The notes under the pieces were generated by a model, which was not told the DNA's origin, made no database searches, and was given only the letters and a program-made list of their open reading frames with translations. A stretch of DNA of 64,000 nucleotides from Fasciolopsis buskii (Eukaryota; Platyhelminthes; Trematoda; Plagiorchiida; Fasciolidae). Positions 42,143 through 52,222 of the stretch are shown piece by piece. The translations under genes were made by a program, and so were the position numbers. Position 1 is the stretch's first letter; the number at the start of each line of letters is the position of its first letter. The stretch lies in NCBI GenBank assembly GCA_008360955.1, contig LUCM01008315.1:17380-81379 (forward strand), read 5' to 3'.

Positions 42143-44040
42143 TTCTGCCCAAGTCTTATTTGCAGAAGTGATAATACCAAAAGCACTCATTTCCCCAAAT
42201 ACCACTAACTAATAACCGATTCCCTTCCTTCCAGGAACAGCATTCTACAAGATCACTGATCTAACCAGATGAGAGCGATTCGAGTGAACATTGTAAACTC
42301 ATTCATCTGACGAAGCAACCTGTTGCACGCTTTTTTAATAACATAAAAAATCTGGAGCATATAGCGACCGAATAGTTATCCAAAACACCAGAACTAAACT
42401 TCTAACACACTACTCAACTATACAACCTCGAGGTAACAAAAGGAAAGGATCTTCTGTAGTGAACGGGAAATGAAATTAACTGCTGAACAATAGTACAGCA
42501 CTATGCACTTGATGTAATTAGCGGAGAACATCGGCAGAATAGACCTAAATAAGAAGGCGAGCAAAGCGTTCAAGATCTACAAAAAAACTGAATGTGGTCT
42601 AAAGAAGTCTTATTGGAGTAGAGTATAAAGTTAAAACTAATTGAAGTCAATGAAATGAAAAAAACATGAAAACCAGCGAACAATATTCGCGCTAATTTGG
42701 AATAATGGTTTTGACCTTCAAATGATTAGTAATGCATTATGGGTATAAATTGTTTAGTAAGCAGAATAATTGTGCCAGCTTTAGCATTGGACTGATGAGT
42801 ATGTACTCTCGGTGATACTAAGTAGCGTGGGCATACTTGCACATTAGTGACGACATCCAGGTGAATTAGGGGTTTAACATCGAAGATAAAAGGTCCGAGT
42901 ATAACCGTCCTCAGTAGCACTGAAAGTAGACGGCGATTCAATCCCACCAAAACCGTAATTGCCCTAATCAATTAGAGGTTAGTAGAATAGGGTAAGATCA
43001 AATGTCAAGCTAAGATACAGCAAAAGACTGATCAGAGGAGTCAAGAAGCCTGTGAGCGGTCAAGGCAGCTGTGCGCCTCAGTACGAAATGTACGAATCAC
43101 CCTAGTTTGTAATAATAGTTCGGACTCTTCCACGGCACTAATGGTACATGAATACGATAAAAAGTATAACCGGGAGAAGTGAGCGGTTGTAGAAGGAATG
43201 GATGACTGAGGCCTTTGGAGTGGCGATCTTTTATCTCAACCACAGCGAAGAAATTACCCAATAGATCTTTCGAATGCTAACAACTTAAATTTTTGTGGCA
43301 GAAGCAGGGCCTACACCATCGATCTCGTTCTGAATAAAACCAGACAGACATTTCGCAGTTAATGTCAGCGACTCTAGACATGATTGCCCCCTCTTCACGA
43401 GCTATAACGATGGAAATGACTACTGCCACAAACAATATGAAAAACACCACAGGAGTCCGCGAGTAGATAAGATTTGTGCTTCATTCAGTGGGATGGAACA
43501 AAAAGAACGAGTCGAACGAGATCAAAGATATCACAGGCCAGTGGATAAGATCTCTTGCAATCAAATGCAGGTTGTCGTCCAACAGAAGGAAAAAAGACAT
43601 CTAAAACATAATGACTTCAGGTCGAAAAATAGGTGGAGCATTGTGTATGTTACTAATAATGACGCAACGTGAGTGACAATTTTGGATGACGCACAACCAA
43701 CAAGTCGACAGTACCGTTGCATGGGTAAGAAAATACTAGCTTCGTCCATGTAAAAACCCTTACTGTCAGTTCGAAAGCTCCGCTTCATCTAACGAAACAA
43801 GAAAACCTAGGAATGGACACTTCTGAGTCCAGCCAGGTGCACATTCATAACCTTTCACTGGCGATCATCAAAAGAAATAATGCTCACCAAGGTTGTCATT
43901 TTTACCAGAATTTCTACAATTTCTAAGGAATGACTGTTATGGTTATGTGATCTTTCTTCTTGAGTATCGACCTCGAACATTCATTATTTTCAACTACAGT
44001 TGCTATTGGTGAGCTCTAACTTCAGGTGCTTCTGGTCACA
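42143..44040. other. Non-coding flank upstream of TRIP13
   Basis: No recognisable coding exon, RNA or repeat. It should include the TRIP13 promoter, but I can point to no specific element. Confidence 0.45.
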
Positions 44041-44049
44041 CGCGTGTGG

Positions 44050-44930
44050 ACCAGAATTATCGCCACCAATGATCGACGACGGTGTGGTCTATCTGAATCG
44101 AAGGCTATAAAAGCAAAGGGGAGCCAGGTGAGACGCCTTTTATGACAAAAAATTGTTCGCCAGAAAACTTTTTTGATTTTCGGTTGGCATGTACACAACC
44201 GCCCATCAAACTACACACAAACGACTGTTGACTGGGATCCAGTCAAACAGTGCACGCTCCGCCCGCGTGCTCAGAGTGATCCCAAAGTCAGTCTAACTAC
44301 GAGCCCTCGAAGCCGGACCTCCCGACACGCAAAGATTGAAGCGGAAAAATGAGGTTTCATCTGGGCTATGAAGAGAAACACGGAAGTGAGATTCTGTATG
44401 CGCGTTTCGGAGACACAGAATAAATCTATTTTGGAAATTTAAATAGTTCTAGCTAGGGCAGCCTGTTACCTTATTTGGGTGAGTGTGCGGAAACTGAAGG
44501 CATTCAAGTGAAGTGAATACTTAGGCTTAAACAGTGCTTGCGATCTATTTCTTCCCCTTCCCTTAATGGTGCTACCAGATTAGCCGTGGTCCCTACATCG
44601 GAAGAACGAAAATCAGAAAGATTCTCTGCAGAAAGGATGCTAAAGATATTCCGATAACTGGTACTTTGCGGTTATCCCCACAGTAGAAGGGTGTTTCTTT
44701 GAGAATCCTGGTCGCAGCACTTGAGTCAAAAGTGCTACACTCACAAGGCAGTGCGGCGTTAACCCAGAACGGGAACTCGCTGTAGCCCGGCTTGTTACTA
44801 AACCGGACCTAAGAAGGCCTTGTATAGCTTAATGCCGTTCCAAGTTTCACAGCCATGGTTGACGGTCCTACTCCCCACTCCCACCCGTGTAGAGGGCCCT
44901 AGTGGCTATGGGGTATGGTCTTTCCACTAC
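44050..44930 (-). mobile_element. RTE LINE 5' fragment (endonuclease start plus leader)
   Basis: On the minus strand a decayed start of the endonuclease domain is visible: FILCLRNAHTESHF, then LFDWIPVNSRLCVV near 44240, interrupted by stops. The preceding 44460-44930 resembles the leader of the same LINE group, including GTTCCAAG and CCTTGTATAGCTTAATG segments similar to those near 2000. It is separated from copy A by a 3' tail, so it is a distinct fragment. Confidence 0.6.
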
Positions 44931-45224
44931 ATGTATGCATGAAGCACAGCGAGAAAGAGACGCTTCACATATGAGTTTCAATACAAGAGAACGCATAACT
45001 GAAGCTTTTCGGTGGTTCTACACGATAAAAGATGACCAGTGCTCCTCAAAATAATCAACGATAAAATCATATTGCACTGCAAAAATTCACATATAATATA
45101 TTTCACATTTTTGGAAAATATTCACTTCTTAGTGGAGATATTGAGCCAACCTCCCGGATATGCAAGCGGTTATGGAATCGGCTTGATAAAATTATCAAAA
45201 CAAGTGAAAGCCACACGGCTTCAA

Positions 45225-47345
45225 CATCATCATCATCCATAAGCGTTAAACAGCAAGGCAAGCCCCACTGACCGCTGCCATTTCCCCAGGGTTACAGGTT
45301 TCTATGAAAAGAGTGAACATCCCAGGGGAACAGGGAGTACACCTACACAGGAGGGAAAATGTTAGGATGTCTTAGTAGTCAACACGCGGAGCAGTCTAAC
45401 TGTACAAACGCATATCTGTCAATCATTCTGATTCGATGGAAAATGACAACACGACCGCCACTATTCACGGTTTACTGCCATATCCTTCAGTGTCTCCAGC
45501 CAGCTAGTTGACGGGTCTTTCGGACCCTAACCACGAAGACGTGAGACAACTACTTTACCCAAGCTACCCGTGCGTCTTCTCATTCCACGTTGCCACGCTA
45601 TTTGCCTAACTCGACATAACTTCTTCCACTCCGTGAGATGAACGCAAAATGGGGTAGACGAGTGTTTGCTATACGCAACACGTGACCAACCAACGTAGTC
45701 TACCGAGTTTCATACGCCGAGATAAGGTATTCTCAAAATTGTATTGTATTGTATAGACTTTTCACCTAATACTGGATTCGTGACCTCCACATTACTCACC
45801 CGGCCACTCCATCCAATCTTAGTGATACTAAGTATACACCAGTGACCAAAAACCTCCAAGCAACGAACATCTCCGACACGCATACTCCACGTCTCGCAAC
45901 CGTACAACAGAACTGAGTGCACTGCGGCCCAATACACACGACCTTTCAACTTCAAAGAAATAGCAAGCCGACCCCACAAGTGAGTCAGTCCAGCGTAAGC
46001 CGCTCGATCATTCGATATACGCGTGTCTACCTCTATTCTCGAGCTACTATCGTTCGACACGCAGCTATCAAGGCAAGTGACACGGTCCACAATCGTTAGT
46101 TCCTCTCCGCTCAGCACCAAGTTCGGCACTGCTGTCGTCCAGTCCTACAACAGCACTTTGCACTTTGAAGGTGCAAAGCACCTTTGCCAAACCGAGCAAC
46201 TGATCTCAAGAGTCTATCTGGTGTGCGTTGTGCATGATCTGCAGACTCGAAAAGGCACAACGTCACCTACGTAATCTAGATTACATAGCTTCCCTCCATT
46301 TTCCAGTTCGATTCATACATCCCAGAGACCTCCTAAAGCATCTTCCATCACCTCATCCACGACGAAGTTGAACAAGAATGGAGAGATGGGACACTCTTGT
46401 CGAACGCCACTAGTCGTTTCGAATAAACTTGACAGTTAACCGTATGCTCTCATGCGACAAGTTTGCAAGTACAATGCTCACAACAAGTTTACGAACTTCG
46501 TCGGTGGGAAGCACTGAATGGTGTTGTCCGAACCACTAGGTCGAACGCGCCCTTCACGTCGAGGAAGACTGCGATCGTAGGGCGCCGGTGCGTGTGGCGC
46601 GTTTGGATTATCTGTCGAACAGTGAATGTCTGGTCGATGCAACCTCGACCTGGACGAAATCTGGCCTGCTGTTCGCGGATATTACTCTCGCGAATCGGCG
46701 TCAAACGGCGCAGCATTATCAAAGCTAGCACCTTAGTAACTGTCGGAATTAAACTAATCCCACGATGATTTCTACATTCACTCCGTGTACCCTTCTTGAA
46801 GATGGGCACAATCAGTGACTCATCCCACGATAGCGGGATACGCTCCTCGTTCCAAATATCACGAAGCAAGGAGGTAAGTGATTTCATCAGCGCTTCTTCA
46901 CCCAATTTGAAGAGAACTGGGGAAGTTCGTCGGGACCGGCAGCTTTTCCCCTCTTCAGAAGCCGAATATTCGACTGCACTTCCACTTCCGTTGGGGATCA
47001 AGTGGCACCTCCCAAGGATTCACAGCTCCAGACGTCGGCCTAAATACGTTAGCGTGTGGCCAGCTAAACTGATCCTTGAAGTGCTCTGCCCAGCAGTCCA
47101 GTCTTTCCTGTCTACCATAGATGAGCTCTCCAGTCCTATTGCACACGACTTCACTAACCGAAGTTCGCCGTCCACCGTTTTCGCGCATAAGCTTAAACAG
47201 TCTTTGACTGTTACCTGAAGCGGACGCCACTTCCATCTCTTCGGCTACCTTAACCCACCAGTTTTTGCGGTCATTGTTTTCATCCGGCCCGCCGTCCGAT
47301 CTGACTTTTTGAGACCTTATGTGGGTCCATATCGCTCCAAGTCTT
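45225..47345 (-). mobile_element. RTE LINE copy A, 5'-truncated
   Basis: A 2.1-kb minus-strand element ending in a (GAT)n tail at 45225. The order on the minus strand is: a linker ending EHFKDQFSW (47359-46955 frame); reverse-transcriptase blocks HRGISLIPTVTKV, QQARFRPGRGCIDQTFT and VFLDVKGAFD (47001-46489 frame); then, across a frameshift, GVRQECPISPFLFNF at about 46400; and a C-terminal block with VYWAAVHSVLLYGCETW and ITKIGWSGRVSNVEV (46129-45710 frame). The blocks match the RT and C-terminal region of RTE-like LINEs. The endonuclease is missing and the frame is broken, so the copy is inactive. Antisense plus-strand frames here are shadows. Confidence 0.9.
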
Positions 47346-49774
47346 AGAGACGTGGTCACTGAACCACTACCCTGTGAAGTGGGCCTAAGTGGCTACGAAA
47401 CATATCCCTCTCACTGCATACACGCTAAGAGTGCAACTAAAGAACTAGCGCATTTGAAAACCTTCGAAAGTGGTGCAGTCGATAACATGCTAACGAAGGC
47501 AGTTGGAACAATAGTTGTTTATCACGAGAATCGAGAAAGCGCTAACGACTCCAGTTTATTGGGCATGCTTTCTCATTGTCTGTCTTCCCATACTCTTTGT
47601 GGACGTGTTGGACAAAGTTCGAGGCAGCGACAGCAGTCAAGGCTGGATTTGGCGTATAGGTACGAAGTCAGTAGGTTTCATTTTGACATCCATTGATACT
47701 TCTTGCATTCCTGCTGGAGGTCTAAGAGCTGCGGATTGCTACTAGTTTGAGAGGCTAACACTTACGCCTCATAATCCAAGTCGGTGGTGCGAATGATGTA
47801 CTGTTGATCATTACTTTCCCATAAACAAGAAGGAAACAAAATGCGTACGGCGAACACGTTGAAAAATTTGGTTTTTGTATGTTATCGGCTAACTGTTCCT
47901 CAGCTTGGAATCGTTCAGTGTCATTGCTTTGGCACCATGCTATATATATACATCTTGGTTGAAGGGGAATGTCTTAGACTCCGAGCTGGATACTCCCTCT
48001 GAATGCCTCTCGAAATGACCTAAAATGACCACGCATTTCACGGCATCTCTGGGCAACATTTCCACCAAATGGCGAGGACGAAGACAAATACCTGGCGCTT
48101 TTCACTGGGTTGATTGGTTATTACTAGTCAGTCTAAGAGAGACGAAAAACCCTGATTTAAACCAACCACGAACCGCTTACGAGGCATACCTTTGTATGCT
48201 CACCGGCATCTTCGGTGGAATTGTGTCGAACACCTCTTATCCGAAGGACTCATGAACTCAGCGCTCAGCCATCGGCCCCCGGCGCGTTACAAGACCTTAT
48301 GTTTGTCTTGATTTCCCAAGGTAAAGCTTTAGATGACTATATGATCCAATTACGGGTTCTCAACAAAAAACCAACTCTGGCATGATAAATCCGCAGCATA
48401 GTGCCCACGATACAAATCACGAGTATGTACGATTGCATTCACACAATCGACATGTAGTACTTTTGTTGCGTACACAATAACTCCTATACCAACCCGTTTT
48501 CTTCTTTTATCTCCATAATGAGAAAATAAAATGAACAAGTAAGAATACAAGAAGAACTGCTTTCATTTCCTTAATTATTCACTGTTTACTTTCTCTGGCT
48601 ATAACATGCTTAGTTTGCAACAAAGTCTGAAATCAAATAGGTTTGAACACATCATACATTACGTTACAACAGCGATCTATCTACCGGAATAATACAATCG
48701 GGAGACTGAAAAGAGAGAGAGACCGAAGCTGAAATCAGGAGCTTCATATAGACGAATCAAAAGTACAACGTGGATAGTGAGCGTCAGCGATTTGTTCAGG
48801 ACAACATGACCCACGTGAGAAATTCCGAGATAACCGATGTGGTTTCACGGTTTAGCTGGCGGAACGCAGGTAGTTCAATTTAGTTCAGTTTTTATAGCGC
48901 CAGCGTGCCCGATTCCCGGTTGCTGTCTCACAGCACCGTCTACTTAAAATAGGAATGAATGATAAATGGCAGGTCAAATGCAAGCTAGTCAGCTAGGAAA
49001 CTACATTAAAAATGTGACACCTTGAATTCAAGAACGCCAATGACTGCGGCATTGAACTATATCTCCTGCTGTATTCAGTCATCGCTCGGAGTGATTTTGC
49101 GAATCTGAACCCAGCAGTTTAACTGGGCCTACACAAGCCAGCTCACTTGTTTAGATTTTCATACCGCTTTGCCATGTGCTTGGCTGATCACTCGGACCCA
49201 TCATTCAACCACCACCTGTGCCGCTGACATTGGTAAATGCCAATCAAGCCTTCTTTATCCGGCACGCAACCACCTATTAAGATACAACTACGCAAATACT
49301 TAAACCCATCTACTTTACCCAAATCCTCTCCCGTAAGAATAAGGTTAGGCTTTGGGCCAATTTATTCCTGCAGCAGCATCTTCACTTTGAAGTCGCAAGA
49401 CGCATTCCAAACATGGATACCCTGTTATCGACATGTGGGTTTGAATAGCCCAAGAGCAGACAACTAATCATACATGGATCGATCTAATCAATGATTCGTC
49501 AGAAATTCGAGTGCAGATAGAATTCCTTCACGCACACTGTGAAGAGTTAAACTGTTTTGGAGAATTAGTCCACACTTAATGATCGTTAATCGCAGAGTAG
49601 CATAGTGGATTTTTGCAGTCTGTATCTGACAAGTTTGTGATCAGAATGGCTTTGAAGATAACTTATTTCCTCTTCAGATTTGCAACAGATTTCTTCATCA
49701 TTTTGAAAGACAATCAACGCGCAGCACAGGCGAGACGAGGTAAATCTAAATAAGGGGAAACAGAATACACTCAC
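47346..49774. other. Non-coding stretch, no supported gene
   Basis: Two plus-strand frames (47319-47696 and 47515-47745) include a hydrophobic run (FLIVCLPILFVDVLD) but have no convincing splice context or family. A (TA)n run lies near 47940. About 48890-49130 looks repeat-like but is not identified. Confidence 0.45.
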
Positions 49775-50160
49775 ATGAATGCTGCCAACGCAGTCTTTCA
49801 GACATTCAACGGTCTCAGGTTTCACGTTTTCTAGGGAAACAAGTGAAAAATGATTTTCGCCGTTGTTTAGAACAGTCGGAATTTGTCGGGGGCCTAGTCC
49901 ACGCAGAAACTGAACGACATGCTCCTCAATCACTGGAGAAAGCTCCACGCAATACGGTTGCAAAGTAACTTCTACGTGGACAAGCCGCTCGTTGGGTTGG
50001 AAACCCAGTGCACATAGAGGAACGTTGCCGTTTGAAACAAGAGGTGTACAGAATTTCGTTGGACTTAAATTACATCCTGTTGAGATGACATCGTTATTCC
50101 TTGAGACGAATTTTTCCAATGGAACTGAACAGGGAGGAAATGATATTTCGGTTTCCATTG
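49775..50160 (-). CDS. Internal exon of an unidentified protein
   Basis: A 386-nt open exon between an acceptor (TTTAGCACAG| before 50160) and a strong donor (CAT|GTGAGT after 49775), minus strand. The roughly 128 residues read like a real, mixed-composition protein, with segments VPLCALGFQPNERLVHVEV, LQPYCVELSPVIEEHVV and LENVKPETVECLKDCVG. I do not recognise the family. The beta-strand pattern 'V-V-L-P-V-L-SP' resembles repeats of bridge-like lipid-transfer proteins (VPS13/ATG2 group), but that is only an impression. No companion exon was recognised nearby, so introns may be long. The alternative acceptor TTTAG| lies five bases upstream. Confidence 0.5.
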
Positions 50161-50636
50161 CTGTGCTAAACAAAACAGATATGGAATCTCCAGAAAGCGA
50201 AGGGGAATGCAAAAATAAACTGATGAAGGCACACAGGTCAATTTACAAATTTTAATCTGGGCGACATGAGAAAATAGGTTTGAAGACATTCAACTGCAAG
50301 CGAAGTGAAATAAGTGACATCTAAACAGCAAAAAACAAAATTCTATTCCCCCACATAAATGTATACCGAATTTTACAAGGATATTGAGTGAAAAGTCGAA
50401 CGAGGCTTAGCTAACAACATTAACAGTACCAATCCTGATAGATAAGGCCAACCACAGCATGTGAAAAAGAGTACTCCCCCTGCCGTCTTAGACAAATGTT
50501 GGTTAATGAAGCAGAATCTTAAGCTCTAACAAATTCAAAGGAACAGAGCTTTATTTAGCAAAAAGAAATCCGACCGGTGGTAGTCGGAAAAATCACCAGC
50601 GGTAAATGAAAAAACGGGGTGCGGAGAACGCAACAC

Positions 50637-51908
50637 TTTCAATTAACGTCAGATACGATTGTATAGTTGTTGGATTATTCTTACTGTGGATGAGAGAGCA
50701 TCAGTCAGTGAACGTCCCCGTTTCGTGGTTGGGATGAGTGGAGTTAAACAATGACTATATGTCTGCAACTAAGTCGTAGAAAGCGGAGTCAACATAGGCA
50801 TTCGCGTAACTAACCTGAAAGAACTACTACTACGATGCATCTTCATCGCCCAGTTTCACTTGACAGAGAATTGTACCGCCAAGCGGAATGAGTCACAATC
50901 GGCTAAGCTTTAGATCCTATATTGGAAAATATAGTCGTTTCAAAACGAGAGAGTGAGATGCTTCAGAATACCAAAGAAACAAGGCTTACTTATTTGCCGT
51001 CGATGTGTAGATGCAGTTTTCGTCTTGACGGACACGCACACACACGCATAGGAGCATTGGTAGAAGAGTTCAATTAAGTCTATGAGATTAATTTCATGTT
51101 TGAAATTGATGAGGGGTATTCTTCCGGTCCTCTTGATTTGTGTCCTGCAAAATATAAAGATGGCTGTTTGAGATGCCGCGTTTATTGGAAACCAATGGAG
51201 AGGGTCAGCGCACTAACTCGTCAACTGCGTACCTCTGAGACGAAAGCAAGACCCATTGCACGCATTGCCCTCTGGAGTGATAAACATTTCCCTGACCATG
51301 ACGGTGACAGATGAAAAAAAAGTCGAACACTTCGGATCTGCATCTGGCGCAGAACAACATAACAGGTCGATGCTAACGACTGCGGAGAAAAGGTTGCACA
51401 TCCACCTTTATTATTGAAACAACGAATTTCCCTCAACGATTTAAAACATGAAATTAATCTCATAGACTTAATTGAACTCTTCTACCAATGCTCCTATGCG
51501 TGTGTGTGCGTGTCCGTCAAGACGAAAACTGCATCTACACATCGACGGCAAATAAGTAAGCCTTGTTTCTTTGGTATTCTGAAGCATCTCACTCTCTCGT
51601 TTTGAAACGACTATATTTTCCAATATAGGATCTAAAGCTTAGCCGATTGTGACTCACTCCGCTTGGCGGTACAATTCTCTGTCAAGTGAAACTGGGCGAT
51701 GAAGATGCATCGTAGTAGTAGTTCTTTCAGGTTAGTTACGCGAATGCCTATGTTGACTCCGCTTTCTACGACTTAGTTGCAGACATATAGTCATTGTTTA
51801 ACTCCACTCATCCCAACCACGAAACGGGGACGTTCACTGACTGATACTCTCTCATCCACAGTAAGAATAATCCAACAACTGTACAACCATATTTGACGTT
51901 AGTTGAAA
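50637..51908. repeat. 1.27-kb inverted repeat, two 485-bp arms
   Basis: Left arm 50637-51121 pairs with right arm 51424-51908 in perfect register: complementary positions always sum to 102545, so there are no indels. The 302-bp spacer is 51122-51423. The middle roughly 430 bp of the arms differ at only about one or two bases (for example at 50699), while the outer ~40 bp and inner ~20 bp carry several mismatches each. The outer ends read TTTCAAYTAACGTCA. No flanking target-site duplication was found. A 72-codon frame (51096-51314) crosses from the left arm into the spacer and has CLRCRVYW, faintly like a transposase zinc knuckle, but I cannot assign it. It could be a foldback or long-TIR DNA element, or an inverted duplication kept alike by gene conversion. 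Confidence 0.95.
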
Positions 51909-52222
51909 ACGATACGATCCCGAATGTGTAGTGGTGATTGTTCACCTTGATGGTGATGATACCGAATACGATGCTGCTCATTGTCTGCTATCTTCCGAGG
52001 ACCTGGTAGAATGGGGTTATTAAGTGATTCAGGGATGTTCTGTAGAAAACAAGCATCAATAGCGCTGAATTCGGTTCGCAACAAATCCAAACACCAATAC
52101 TAACGGAAACATGCGTGAGACAGGAAAGGCAGGGGGCACGTTTTCGTGAAATACTAAGAAAAAATAAACAGTACGTAACAGTATTTTCACGTGTTTTAAT
52201 GTTAAATACGGTGCGGATAGTC

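Noticed and set aside
46023..46274. Open frames on the plus strand inside copy A, repeated at 57054-57305 in copy B
   Set aside because: They are antisense shadows of the LINE C-terminal domain; their duplication merely follows the copied element.
47515..47745. Small membrane-protein gene
   Set aside because: One hydrophobic run only, no splice signals or recognised family; next to repeat remains.
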